The notes below the pieces were generated by a model. It saw nothing but the letters and a program-made list of their open reading frames with translations. It searched no databases and had not been told where the DNA came from. DNA of 64,000 nt from Metasolibacillus fluoroglycofenilyticus. GTDB taxonomy: Bacteria > Bacillota > Bacilli > Bacillales_A > Planococcaceae. The stretch spans positions 62,001 through 126,000 of the forward strand of contig NZ_PYWK01000004.1 in assembly GCF_003049645.1 (NCBI RefSeq), written 5' to 3'. Both the position numbers and the translations under genes were made by a program. Of this stretch, positions 27,182 to 36,477 are shown in pieces (the first letter of the stretch is position 1; every line of letters starts with the position of its first letter).

Positions 27182-27628
27182 TTAATTACTTACCTTACTC
27201 ACTTCTCGTGCCATTGATTGTACGAGTGTTTCCACCGTCTTTGGTACAAAGCCTTCTAATACAGGATTAATCATCGCGGCCAAAAAGCCACCAGCAGTCA
27301 TCGTTAGGCTCCCAGTTAATGAATAATTACCGTCAGTAGCTGGAGCTATTTCAAAATAGCCACTACCATTAATATTGTCAGATAAGCCGACTAAGTTAAA
27401 AGCTAATTTCTCCCCAGCTACGCTTGCTGTTTCCTCTAATTGTAATTTTACAGCCTTCTGTATAATACCAAAATCCCCTTGAAATACCCAAATCATTTGC
27501 TGTGCAGTAGGAAATTCATGATGTAGATAACCCGGAATTAATACTGCCCAGCTCCCTTTATCTTGAATAAATTGCCATAATGCCTCTTTCGTAATTTGAA
27601 TTGTTTCTTGATGAACACTTGTTGCCAT
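27182..27628 (-). CDS. SRPBCC/CoxG-like lipid-binding-fold protein
   Basis: About 148 residues forming a START/SRPBCC-type fold: KEALWQFIQDKGSWAVLIPGYLHHEF at the N-terminus, then strands with LVGLSDNINGSGYFEIAP. A final helix holds PVLEGFVPKTVETLVQSMAREV. CoxG relatives are linked to carbon-monoxide dehydrogenase maturation, but no such genes are nearby, so a general ligand-binding role is more likely. ATG at 27626-27628 (MATSVHQ) has AGGGGGGATT 7 bases upstream. Confidence 0.8.
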   Translation of the reverse strand: MATSVHQETIQITKEALWQFIQDKGSWAVLIPGYLHHEFPTAQQMIWVFQGDFGIIQKAVKLQLEETASVAGEKLAFNLVGLSDNINGSGYFEIAPATDGNYSLTGSLTMTAGGFLAAMINPVLEGFVPKTVETLVQSMAREVSKVSN

Positions 27629-27744
27629 TTCTAAATCCCCCCTAAACAATTAATTACACCCCTGCTACTTGTTTTTCCGTATTGAAGACATTAGCTATAC
27701 ACTTCATTCAGAATTGACACAAGTAACCAAATATTTGCTGAAGT

Positions 27745-27936
27745 CAATTACGCCTTCGCATAATTGCGTCCAAATTTTTTCAAGCTCGTTTAAAAACTCC
27801 CCTTCAAAATCTGTGACATCCGCCAGAGGCTTAACTTGAATCAGCAGGGAACTTGAGTCTCCCTCTGATTTAAAATATTTTTTTGCATTCATCCCTCCAC
27901 TTATAGAAGTGGGAGATTTCTACTGAATCAAGTTAA
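27745..27936 (+). repeat. Repeat family A, copy 4
   Basis: Left-end palindrome CAATTACGCC-TTC-GCATAATTG, then TGTGACATCCGCCAGAGGCTT, a right-end hairpin CCACTTATAGAAGTGGGAGAT and the end ACTGAATCAAGTTAA. The central ACTCAGTC hairpin segment is replaced by a shorter variant. It lies in the gap before guaC. Confidence 0.82.
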
Positions 27937-28029
27937 AACAAATATACTTCATATAGTAGCAAATAGCGTGTTTTTTAACAATAAAAGGTGAAATTAGCCC
28001 CATAATTTTATCTATTCATTACGTTTCCT

Positions 28030-28106
28030 TTGACATTTGTTTTAAAATCGGGTAAATTACCAAATGGCGAACATTTTCGCTCATAATAAAAAAAATATTC
28101 GTTTTT
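28030..28106 (+). promoter_or_regulatory. guaC promoter with candidate PurR boxes
   Basis: TTGACA (28030-28035), a 17-base spacer and TAAATT (28053-28058) form the promoter. Just downstream, GGCGAACATTT (28066-28076) and, 16 bases later, the oppositely oriented AAATATTCG (28093-28101) resemble the paired PurBoxes (CGAAC/GTTCG cores) of Bacillus. yumD (guaC) of B. subtilis belongs to the PurR regulon. The match is partial. Confidence 0.6.
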
Positions 28107-28118
28107 AGAGGTGTTTAT

Positions 28119-29105
28119 ATGATGGATAACGTATTTGATTATGAAGACATTCAATTAATTCCTAATAAATGTATTGTAGACAGCCGTTCACAATGTGATA
28201 CGTCTGTTACACTTGGCGGACATAAATTTCGATTACCAGTAGTACCTGCTAATATGCAAACAATCATTGATGAAAAAATTGCTTTAATGTTAGCTGAACA
28301 GGGCTATTTTTACATTATGCATCGCTTCAATCCTGAAACACGCGTTAATTTTATTAAAGATATGCACGCCCGTGGCTTGATTGCTTCAATTAGTGTTGGT
28401 GTAAAAGAAGAAGAATACGCTTTTGTTGAGCAATTAGCGGCTGACAACCTAGTGCCTGAATTTATTACAATTGATATCGCACACGGTCATTCTAATGCTG
28501 TTATTCGCATGATTCAGCATCTGAAAAAGCACTTACCAAACAGCTTCGTTATCGCAGGAAACGTAGGAACTCCAGAAGCTGTACGAGAGCTTGAAAATGC
28601 TGGTGCTGATGCGACAAAAGTAGGGATTGGACCGGGTAAAGTTTGTATTACAAAAATTAAAACGGGCTTCGGTACAGGCGGCTGGCAATTAGCAGCTTTA
28701 CGCTGGTGTGCAAAGGCTGCAACAAAACCAATTATTGCAGATGGCGGCATTCGCACACACGGCGATATCGCAAAATCTGTACGCTTTGGTGCTACGATGG
28801 TTATGATTGGTTCATTATTCGCAGGTCATGAGGAATCACCAGGTGAAACAATTGAAATCGATGGCAAACTAGTCAAAGAATATTTTGGTTCAGCCTCTGA
28901 ATTCCAAAAAGGTGAAAAGAAAAATGTCGAAGGGAAAAAAATGTACGTCGACCACAAGGGGCCATTAAAGGAGACATTAATTGAAATGGAGCAAGACTTA
29001 CAATCATCCATTTCATATGCTGGCGGCACAAAGCTTGATGCCATTCGAACTGTTGACTATGTCATCGTGAAAAACTCTATTTTTAATGGGGATAAAGTAT
29101 ATTAA
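28119..29105 (+). CDS. guaC: GMP reductase
   Basis: NADPH-dependent deamination of GMP to IMP, for purine salvage. The IMPDH/GMPR barrel shows the N-terminal [25 protein letters not shown], the [32 protein letters not shown] loop with the catalytic Cys, then [38 protein letters not shown]. There are no CBS domains, and the length of 328 fits the GuaC2 type of Firmicutes rather than IMP dehydrogenase. ATG 28119 has AGAGGTG 7 bases upstream. Single-gene unit ended by a perfect hairpin. Confidence 0.97.
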   Translation: MMDNVFDYEDIQLIPNKCIVDSRSQCDTSVTLGGHKFRLPVVPANMQTIIDEKIALMLAEQGYFYIMHRFNPETRVNFIKDMHARGLIASISVGVKEEEYAFVEQLAADNLVPEFITIDIAHGHSNAVIRMIQHLKKHLPNSFVIAGNVGTPEAVRELENAGADATKVGIGPGKVCITKIKTGFGTGGWQLAALRWCAKAATKPIIADGGIRTHGDIAKSVRFGATMVMIGSLFAGHEESPGETIEIDGKLVKEYFGSASEFQKGEKKNVEGKKMYVDHKGPLKETLIEMEQDLQSSISYAGGTKLDAIRTVDYVIVKNSIFNGDKVY

Positions 29106-29119
29106 AATAAACAAAATAG

Positions 29120-29159
29120 ACGTCCCCAAAGCAGCGCTGTGGCACTACTTTGGGGACGT
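29120..29159 (+). terminator. Terminator after guaC
   Basis: Perfect 12-bp stem ACGTCCCCAAAG (29120-29131) with CTTTGGGGACGT (29148-29159), between the convergent guaC and DUF1540 genes. Confidence 0.85.
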
Positions 29160-29169
29160 TTCCTTACTC

Positions 29170-29388
29170 CTATACATCCTTAGGTCTAAATGTATTACAG
29201 CACGTTTCAAAGGAATAGCGAGCCTTTTCTGGGTTAGCATGCAAATCAAAATCGCGCGCAAACTCCATATTGCTTTTTTTGCTTATACGCTCATCCATAT
29301 CCACTTGAATCCGCTCTGCGCCGCAAAGATCACCTTTGGCATGAAAAATACAATTCACCACTGTACAGTTCACTTCTACTTGTGGCAT
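29170..29388 (-). CDS. DUF1540 family small cysteine protein
   Basis: A protein of 72 residues starting MPQVEVNCTVVNCIFHAKGDLCGAERIQVD, the CxxxxC...C pattern of DUF1540, with a further Cys pair near the C-terminus (FETCCNTF). The cysteines could bind a metal; no function is established. ATG 29386-29388 has GGAGGAGAACA upstream. Convergent with guaC across the terminator. Confidence 0.88.
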   Translation of the reverse strand: MPQVEVNCTVVNCIFHAKGDLCGAERIQVDMDERISKKSNMEFARDFDLHANPEKARYSFETCCNTFRPKDV

Positions 29389-29558
29389 TGTTCTCCTCCT
29401 CCGTCATATTTAGCAGAAAATAGAGCAAACTATCTCTATTTCTTATAAAGTATTATGCCCATTGGGAGGAGCTTTCATAATCTAAAAAAGAAAGTACATA
29501 CTATATCCAAAGTTGTTTGGAAAGACTAAAACAAGTTTTTCAAACCGCTCTAGTTACA

Positions 29559-30878
29559 CTAAAATTTCAATGGAATCTCCACATACGCAACTGTTTCTGA
29601 ATCATTTTTAGAATAAAGTGAAATTTGTCCATCATATTTTTCAACAATGCTTTTAACGATAAATAACCCTTGTCCATGCACTTTATCTTTTTCTTCTCGT
29701 TTTGTAGAGTATCCTTGCTCAAAAATTGGCGCATTTGGTGAAATTTTAGGCCCTGTATTTGTTATTTGGAAAATGTACTTTTTAAAATCGACTGTGCAAT
29801 CTACAACAATTTTTCGCTGTTCTTCTGGTAATACAATCGTTGCATCAATCGCATTATCAATAAGATTTGATAAAATCTTAATTAAATCTATCGTTTTTAT
29901 ATAATCAAAGGAGCTTTGCGCAACTGTAAAACTCATATCAATTTGATTATTTTGTGCAGCTAGCTTCTTCGTTTGTAACAAGATAGCAAGACCTGGGTGA
30001 TTAATATCTAATTTAATCGATTCCAGTGTTTGCACTTCCTTGCTTAAAGCCTCAACATACTGCCTTGCTTGCTCTGCTTCTCTTAATTGTAAAAAGCCAT
30101 ATAACACTTGAATATGGTTCGTAAAATCATGTCTTAAAGAAGAAACAGATGTAATTAATGATTTAATCTCTGTTTGATATGTATCTTCTGTTTCATCAAC
30201 TTCCTTCGCTAGCTCCTTTTGATACCAGCGTTGAATTAAAAAGAATGAAGTGATAGTAATAATAATTAAAGCACCATTAAAAATAAACAGTAAAATGTTA
30301 TTTTCTAAAATATCCTTTTTAATGTTATCTAAGGAACTTGCACTTAAATCAATTCCTAAATAACCGATTACCTGCTCAGCCTCATCTTTAATTGGGACAC
30401 CTACAGTTAAATACGTGCCGTATTTTGAGTCTTCCACAAAATCCGTTACAAACGGCGTTCCTTGGAAAAATGCCTCCCTTACGAATTTTTTAGGTATTAA
30501 GCAAATTTCCCCTATTGGATAATCATCAGATTGCTCTTCGTTAACAGGCTGACCAACAACCATTGCTCTTGCGATACTTGGATTATTAATTTCCATTGTA
30601 TACATATATAACGCACCCGTTTTATCTTTAGCATCGCTTAAATAACTTCTAATGGCCCAATAGTAATTATTTTTTTCTGGATTTCCTAAAAATCTTTTAT
30701 ATGTTTTCATATCAATCGACCGAGCAATTGATTCACCAATTGAAAGGCTTTGACTAATAATGGACTCTTCTACAGTATTCTTCATCTTCATATAGGAAAT
30801 CACCACATTTGCTGTAGTGAAAAGAAGGAGTAGCATTATCGAAAGAGCCATTATAACTTTTATATTTTTATTTTTCAT
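29559..30878 (-). CDS. Orphan membrane sensor histidine kinase (SpoOB-like/GHKL type)
   Basis: A 439-residue kinase. Membrane helix 1 is at about 9-29, followed by an extracellular PDC/Cache-like sensor of about 165 residues (ending VGVPIKDEAEQVIGYLGIDLSA), and helix 2 at about 195-215. The phosphoacceptor is His250 in SSLRHDFTNHIQVLYGFLQL, as in citrate/DcuS- and AgrC-like kinases. The ATPase N-box is ILSNLIDNAIDAT, and G-boxes lie near KVHGQGLFIVKSIV. No response regulator gene is adjacent, so its partner is elsewhere. The Cache domain suggests it senses a small organic molecule. ATG 30876-30878 lacks a close ribosome binding site; a five-codon frame overlaps it. Confidence 0.9.
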   Translation of the reverse strand: MKNKNIKVIMALSIMLLLLFTTANVVISYMKMKNTVEESIISQSLSIGESIARSIDMKTYKRFLGNPEKNNYYWAIRSYLSDAKDKTGALYMYTMEINNPSIARAMVVGQPVNEEQSDDYPIGEICLIPKKFVREAFFQGTPFVTDFVEDSKYGTYLTVGVPIKDEAEQVIGYLGIDLSASSLDNIKKDILENNILLFIFNGALIIITITSFFLIQRWYQKELAKEVDETEDTYQTEIKSLITSVSSLRHDFTNHIQVLYGFLQLREAEQARQYVEALSKEVQTLESIKLDINHPGLAILLQTKKLAAQNNQIDMSFTVAQSSFDYIKTIDLIKILSNLIDNAIDATIVLPEEQRKIVVDCTVDFKKYIFQITNTGPKISPNAPIFEQGYSTKREEKDKVHGQGLFIVKSIVEKYDGQISLYSKNDSETVAYVEIPLKF

Positions 30879-30900
30879 ACAACATTATAAGTCCTCTATA

Positions 30901-31265
30901 ATTATTTTCTTTATGATTCTATTTATTCAATATTAACTGGCTGTAAGGATATAACTTTCGATTCATACAGTTTTGGTTATGTAAGTATTTCCCCAAAATA
31001 TAAAATCAACAATCTGTAAGGATAAAGGCTTACTTTATACATACTACTACAATTGTACCATAAATTCCTTGCACAAATTCCCATTAGACAACTGTTTTTT
31101 CTCTGATTTATTTCATGTTTAGACCTAAAAAATTTTTTACCTTAATCTTATCTGTCAATTAGTAGGTTAATTTTACCCATGAAAAGCGGAGCCGTCGAAA
31201 AGACTAACTCATTATTGATACAACGAATATGGAATTTCTACTTATTTATTTTAATAGAACACAAA
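30901..31265. other. Intergenic region mqo-kinase
   Basis: No gene seen. AT-rich with the kinase promoter somewhere in it; nothing matches a known operator. Confidence 0.5.
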
Positions 31266-31269
31266 AGAA

Positions 31270-31307
31270 ACGCCTGAAAAGAAGTGCTTTGCACGCTTTT
31301 CAGACGT
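31270..31307 (-). terminator. Terminator after mqo
   Basis: A CTGAAAAG/CTTTTCAG stem with outer ACG/CGT pairing, then TTTCTTTTG on the minus strand, just past the mqo stop. Confidence 0.75.
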
Positions 31308-31319
31308 CCCCGTTTTTAA

Positions 31320-32804
31320 TTATTTGTTGAATTGTAATACCTCTGCTGTTGAAGCGTGAATTTCTTCTAAAAGTGCTGGGTTGTCCATTAATTTTTGACC
31401 AAATGATGGAATCATTTCTTTAATTTTTGGCTCCCATTTTTTCAGCTCTTGTGGGAAGCAGCGCTTGATTACTTCAAGCATAACTGGAACGGCTGTTGAA
31501 GCACCTGGTGAAGCACCTAATAATGCTGCAATTGAGCCGTCAGCCGCGCTAACAACTTCCGTACCAAATTGTAGCGTGCCTTTTCCGCCTGCCTCTGTGT
31601 CTTTAATTACTTGTACACGTTGACCTGCGACAATTACTTCCCAATCCTCTGATTTTGCATTAGGAACAAAATCACGTAGCTCGTCCATGCGTTGTTCTTT
31701 TGATAATAATAGCTGTTGAATTAAATATTTTGTTAAAGACATTTCTTTCGCGCCACAAGCAAGCAATGTTAAAATATTATGCGGCTTAATCGATGCTACT
31801 AAATCCATATTTGAGCCTGTTTTTAAGAACTTCGGTGAGAAGCCTGCGAACGGTCCAAATAATAGGGATTTTTTTCCATCAATATAGCGTGTATCTAAAT
31901 GTGGAACTGACATTGGTGGTGCGCCAACCGCTGCCTTCCCATATACTTTTGCATGATGTTGGTTAATAATTTCTTCATTTTTACATTGTAAAAATAATCC
32001 ACTGATTGGGAATCCACCGATATGCTTCCCTTCAGGAATACCTGTTTTTTGCAATAGCTCTAAGCTTCCACCACCTGCGCCGAGGAAGACGAATTTCGCC
32101 TTATGGTATTCCATTCTGCAGCCGTCTTTATCATGGACTTTTACTTCCCATAATCCATTTTTCATACGGTTTATGCTGTGTACACTATGTTTAAAGTTTA
32201 CTTCTACACTTTGGTTTTCTAAGTTTTTAACGAGCATACGTGTTAAAGCACCAAAGTTCACATCCGTACCTGTATCAATTTTAGTAGCGGCAATTGGCTC
32301 ATTAGACTTGCGGTCGTTCATAATAAGTGGAATCCACTGTTTTAGCGTTTCTGGATTATCTGAAAACTCCATACCTTTAAATAGTGGATTTTGAATCATT
32401 GTTTCAAAACGTTTTTTCAAAAACACTACATTATCTGCACCTTGCACCATACTCATATGAGGTAGCGGCATAATAAAATCTTGCGGGTTGTCGATTAGTT
32501 TATTTTGCACTAAGTATGACCAAAACTGCATTGAAACTTGGAATTGCTCGTTTACATTAATTGCTTTGCTGATGTCAATTGAGCCGTCAGATTTTTCAGA
32601 AGTATAGTTCAGCTCACATAATGCAGCATGTCCTGTCCCTGCATTATTTAATTCGTGAGAGCTTTCCTCACCCGCTTTATCAAGCTGCTCAAACACTGTA
32701 ATTTTCCAATCTGGCGCTAATTCTTTAAGGATTGCCCCCAAAGTAGCACTCATTATTCCGGCACCAATTAAGATAACATCTGATTGTGTATGTCTGTTAC
32801 TCAT
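31320..32804 (-). CDS. mqo: Malate:quinone oxidoreductase
   Basis: Membrane-associated FAD enzyme oxidising malate to oxaloacetate and reducing quinone, an alternative to NAD-linked malate dehydrogenase. The FAD site is [20 protein letters not shown] at the N-terminus, followed by the family motif [22 protein letters not shown]. Other hallmarks are [45 protein letters not shown], and the C-terminal [14 protein letters not shown]. About 494 residues. ATG at 32802-32804 has AGGAAGG 5 bases upstream; the earlier ATG at 32819 would contain this site. Presumably feeds the respiratory chain in the TCA cycle. Confidence 0.97.
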   Translation of the reverse strand: MSNRHTQSDVILIGAGIMSATLGAILKELAPDWKITVFEQLDKAGEESSHELNNAGTGHAALCELNYTSEKSDGSIDISKAINVNEQFQVSMQFWSYLVQNKLIDNPQDFIMPLPHMSMVQGADNVVFLKKRFETMIQNPLFKGMEFSDNPETLKQWIPLIMNDRKSNEPIAATKIDTGTDVNFGALTRMLVKNLENQSVEVNFKHSVHSINRMKNGLWEVKVHDKDGCRMEYHKAKFVFLGAGGGSLELLQKTGIPEGKHIGGFPISGLFLQCKNEEIINQHHAKVYGKAAVGAPPMSVPHLDTRYIDGKKSLLFGPFAGFSPKFLKTGSNMDLVASIKPHNILTLLACGAKEMSLTKYLIQQLLLSKEQRMDELRDFVPNAKSEDWEVIVAGQRVQVIKDTEAGGKGTLQFGTEVVSAADGSIAALLGASPGASTAVPVMLEVIKRCFPQELKKWEPKIKEMIPSFGQKLMDNPALLEEIHASTAEVLQFNK

Positions 32805-32988
32805 TTTTACCTTCCTCATTATATATTAAGATTTGTAGAAAAATAGACGCCCTATTTTCCTATATCATTTATTACCTTATAGCAGTGTATCACAATTCCG
32901 CCATTATTAAAATATATACTAGCAATACGAGAGTTATCATTACTTTTCGAGCCTAGTCCTTCATTATTAAAGCAAATAATGAAACCGC

Positions 32989-34542
32989 TTATTTCCTGTC
33001 AGGCCCCCCATATATACAGTTTCGTCCATTGTGCTTGGCCCTATATAATGCTTTATCTGCCGCATTCAATAATTGATATAAAGTTTCTTCTATTTCCTTT
33101 GCTGCTTCAGCTAAACCGCCGCTAATTGTCGTAGCTACTACGATGTCATCTTTAACTAATGGTGTATTCTCTATAGCTTGGCGTATTTGATTTCCTAATT
33201 GCTCCGCCTCTACTACTGAATAATTTGGCAATGCAAGGACAAATTCTTCCCCGCCATAACGTGCAAACAATTCCTTGTCCTTTAACTGCGATTTACAAAC
33301 TTGTGCAACATGTGCCAACACTTGGTCACCAATTGCATGACCATATGTATCATTTACCTTTTTAAAGTAATCCACATCCATTAACATCACTGTAAAAGGG
33401 GCATTTTGCTCCTTTGCCACCGTATATAGTTGCATACACTTCTCAAAAAAAGCTCGACGATTATAGATTTGCGTCAATTCATCATAATAAGCTAATTGCT
33501 CTAGCTTGAGCTGTAAATCCTTTAACTCTGTAATATCATTGAAAATAATCACTAAGCCATTTTGATAATTCGGCTGCTGTAAGGCAGATAAACGCACTTG
33601 ATAGGTACGTCCTGTTTCTGGCAGCGAAACTTCCTGCATTGTTGCTAACGAGTCAAGTGTATAAGGCATAGGTTTTTCTAATAATGAGTCCCATACATCC
33701 TGAAAGCTCATTCCGAGCATGGATCTTTTTAACTGCGGAAACATTTGACTACATGCTTGATTAAACTCAATCAAACGATGATGGTCGTCTAATACAACAA
33801 CACCGTCATTAATGCTGTTAAAAATCCTATCTTTAGCTACCGGCATATTACGAAACAGACTTGATGAACGGATTGCCCATAAAAATAATAAAGATGAGAT
33901 TACTAGTACTGCTGGCACAGGATCGAAACCGTCAGGCGTTAAACCTAGGGAGTAGATAAAAGCCATCGTCATAGGGAGAAACTGACTTCCCATTAATGCG
34001 ATTAATTGTGGACGATAAACTTTATCTGTTTCTTTCCAATGGAAAAGCAATAGAAAAAAAGCAACTAGCATGCTAGCAAAAATAAAGGCACCATGAATGG
34101 AATACCATAGCCCGATTTCTTGATAAATATAAGGCTTTCCTAAAGCAGCATCAAACTCAAATATTTTGTAATGCAGATAATGATAGTCATTTGTCGCTAC
34201 CATGAGCAATGTAATGATGGGGATAATGAGCAAGCCAATAAAAACCTTTTTCGTTACGCGAAACCCCAAATATTGCATGATAAGAAGCAATCCTAATGGT
34301 GGTGTTACTGCTATACCCAAATATTAGAAAACAGTCCAAACCTTCACTTCTTCTATAGATGTAGCTAATAAACCAAATCCCGCCGCAAAGCAATAAACAG
34401 CTATTAATGCGGTATAAGCCATAAATAGATAAATAATTTTAGTATAATGATGGCGCTTAATTAATACATGCAAGCTCAAATAAAGATTTAGCACACCTGC
34501 TGTAATGAATATTGTGACAATTGTTGTTATTTGTGAATGCAC
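32989..34542 (-). pseudogene. 7TM-PAS-GGDEF diguanylate cyclase gene with in-frame stop
   Basis: Read continuously from GTG 34542 (AGGTAGG upstream), the frame encodes a membrane N-terminus (histidine-kinase 7TM-like domain), then a PAS domain (about DRIFNSINDGVVVLDDHHRLIEFNQA) and a GGDEF domain. The GGDEF domain has YDELTQIYNRRAF, DVDYFKKVNDTYGHAIGDQVL and the active-site ARYGGEEF, which should make c-di-GMP. The first 72 codons (ending EEVKVWTVF) stop at TAA 34324-34326. The same frame then continues YLGIAVTPPLGLLLIMQYLGF. Relatives have a residue such as Gln at this place, so CAA to TAA is a likely single change. About 517 residues if read through. A downstream TTG restart at 34320 lacks a ribosome binding site and would lose the first two helices. 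It may also be a sequencing error. Confidence 0.82.
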
Positions 34543-34590
34543 TATGACCTACCTCATTTTATGTTTTGATTTTCTTATATGTACTAATAT

Positions 34591-35370
34591 TTATAGCTGC
34601 TTCACAAGCGCAGTTAAATAGCTTGAGGCTTCTACCATTTTTGCGCCATACCAAAACATTTCGCCATCCACAAGTACAATTTTCGTATGAGGTAAAAATT
34701 CCTGAAATTCAGCAATATGCTTCTCACTATAAGGAAATGGCTCTGATGCAAGAAATAATACATCTAACTGTGTTGCTTTAAATTGCTCTTGCGACACAAT
34801 TGGATAACGTCCGTCTAGCTGCGCAAACGGATTTTCAAAGCCAAGGCGCGCTAAAACATCATGAATATACGTCGTATCGCCAACTACCATGTACGGTTTG
34901 CGCCAAATAACATAGCCCGCTAGCCCTCGACTTTGCTGAGGTAAAGAGGCAAAGCCCGCTTTGCTTGCCTGTACAAGCTTCGTCGCCTTATTATTTTTAT
35001 TTGTTAACATACCGAGCGTTTCTATAAGACGATGACCATCCTCAATCGCTTGCACCTCCGCTACAAACACTGGGGCAATTTGCTCAAGCTGTGTCACAAT
35101 TTCCGCTGTATTTTCCTCTTTCTCTGCAAGTATTAAATCCGGCTTTAGCTGCTTTATCAAGTTGATATCAACCTGCTTCGTACCACCGACAGCCGTTAAT
35201 TTCTCTACCTGTCCTTTCGGAAAAATGCAATACTTCGTACGCCCGATTAGTAGCTCTTCTGCGCCTATAGCAAATAATGTTTCGGTAATGGCAGGGCAAA
35301 TGGAAATAATGCGCTGTGGTTGGGTAGAACATGTCACCTGTCGCCCAATATGGTCTGTTATTGTTCGCAT
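34591..35370 (-). CDS. BtuF-like helical-backbone binding protein without signal peptide
   Basis: A protein of 259 residues with the periplasmic-binding fold of B12/siderophore receptors: TCSTQPQRIISICPAITETLFAIGAEELLIGRTKYC, LKPDLILAE and the C-terminal VDGEMFWYGAKMVEASSYL. It starts MRTITDHIGRQV with no signal peptide or lipobox, so it should be cytoplasmic. Such leaderless forms are known in Bacillales, with unclear role. ATG 35368-35370 has GAGAGGAG upstream and lies 3 bases after the metallo-hydrolase gene, so the two are one operon. No transporter permease is adjacent. Confidence 0.85.
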   Translation of the reverse strand: MRTITDHIGRQVTCSTQPQRIISICPAITETLFAIGAEELLIGRTKYCIFPKGQVEKLTAVGGTKQVDINLIKQLKPDLILAEKEENTAEIVTQLEQIAPVFVAEVQAIEDGHRLIETLGMLTNKNNKATKLVQASKAGFASLPQQSRGLAGYVIWRKPYMVVGDTTYIHDVLARLGFENPFAQLDGRYPIVSQEQFKATQLDVLFLASEPFPYSEKHIAEFQEFLPHTKIVLVDGEMFWYGAKMVEASSYLTALVKQL

Positions 35371-35373
35371 ATT

Positions 35374-36366
35374 TTATCTCCTCTCATTATTAAATAGCCA
35401 AACTTCCTTTTCTTTATGAATGGTCATCTTCTTTTGCATTTCGCCATAATGCGTATAACCAATAATATCCGATAGTACAAAAATAAATGCTTTCTCTAGC
35501 TTCGTGCCGTACACCGCCTGTGCTAATTGTTGACCTGTTCGTTCCCCTTGCTGCATTGCCTGCTCGATACGTTGCCATTTCAGCTCCATTCGCCGCAAGC
35601 TCTGCTCGATTACTTGTTTTGCATTTGTAAAGCTCGACTGATGACCTGCAAACACATGCGCTAGCTCAAAGTTTTGCAAAGCATAAAAGGATTCTCGCTG
35701 TTGCTGCACAGTTGGGAGCATTGCCCCTTCTTCATCAAAATCTACTAGCGCATTCGGTATACTGTTAGCAAACATAATATCCCCAGCAAATAGCCATTTT
35801 GTACTCTCATCATAAAAAGCAATTGAATCAGGCGAATGTCCCGGGAAATAATGAATGCGAAAATCACCTAGCATTTGCGATTGATGCAACGGAAGTATCT
35901 CTGCCTGCACTTTCAATTGCTCGCGCTGCTCATAAGTTGCCTTTAACTTCGCCATACGTTGCATAGCCGCTGGCATATGTAACACATCGTACGCTCTATA
36001 TAACCGCTCGAAAAAAACAATTTTATAATGCAAAAAATCGGGCTCGAAACGCAATCGCGGAACCGCTTTATCGCTTGCATAAACAGGGATTTCTTTACAC
36101 GCGACAATATCATTAACCATCCCGGTATGGTCATTATGATGGTGTGTTAATAAAATTTGTGAAATATCCTGTAGTTGAAAGCCATATGCCGCAAGCTGCT
36201 CCTTGAAAAACTGCTTATAAACAGGATGTTCTATCCCCGCATCAATTAACGTCAAACTATAGGCATCCTCTACTAAAAAGCAGTTGATACTATCACGCGA
36301 ATTTTTGGATGGCTTATAAATAATCGGATACACTTTTTTATTGCCAGCTTGAATAATTGGTTCCAT
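35374..36366 (-). CDS. MBL-fold metallo-hydrolase
   Basis: Two-metal hydrolase of the metallo-beta-lactamase superfamily, 330 residues. The metal motif is LLTHHHNDHTG near residue 77, then HYFPGHSPDS near residue 170 and the bridging Asp in WLFAGDIMF. A late His lies in HVFAGHQSSF. The C-terminal helical segment (KQVIEQSLRRMELKWQRIEQ) is typical of lactamase_B proteins with an extra domain. No signal peptide. The substrate is unknown; glyoxalase II-like or lactonase activity is possible. First gene of a two-gene operon. Confidence 0.9.
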   Translation of the reverse strand: MEPIIQAGNKKVYPIIYKPSKNSRDSINCFLVEDAYSLTLIDAGIEHPVYKQFFKEQLAAYGFQLQDISQILLTHHHNDHTGMVNDIVACKEIPVYASDKAVPRLRFEPDFLHYKIVFFERLYRAYDVLHMPAAMQRMAKLKATYEQREQLKVQAEILPLHQSQMLGDFRIHYFPGHSPDSIAFYDESTKWLFAGDIMFANSIPNALVDFDEEGAMLPTVQQQRESFYALQNFELAHVFAGHQSSFTNAKQVIEQSLRRMELKWQRIEQAMQQGERTGQQLAQAVYGTKLEKAFIFVLSDIIGYTHYGEMQKKMTIHKEKEVWLFNNERR

Positions 36367-36390
36367 ATGAATACCCCTTAACTATTGAAA

Positions 36391-36419
36391 AGACATGTTA
36401 GAATGATTCTAACATGTCT
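36391..36419. terminator. Perfect 29-base palindrome (terminator or operator)
   Basis: AGACATGTTAGAAT and ATTCTAACATGTCT flank a single central base. It lies 58 bases after the SLH gene stop with CTTTTC following on the minus strand (terminator), but also 25 bases before the metallo-hydrolase start, where it could be an operator. Confidence 0.65.
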
Positions 36420-36477
36420 AAGCCATTTTATCCTATATTAACAGGCTATCTAATAAGCGATGCGTTCGCACATTTTT

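Noticed and set aside
27704-27892. 62-codon open frame on the minus strand
   Set aside because: It lies inside family A copy 4, has no ribosome binding site, and its translation is only the repeat.
29086-29448. 120-codon + strand frame after guaC
   Set aside because: It runs through the guaC terminator and antisense to the DUF1540 gene.
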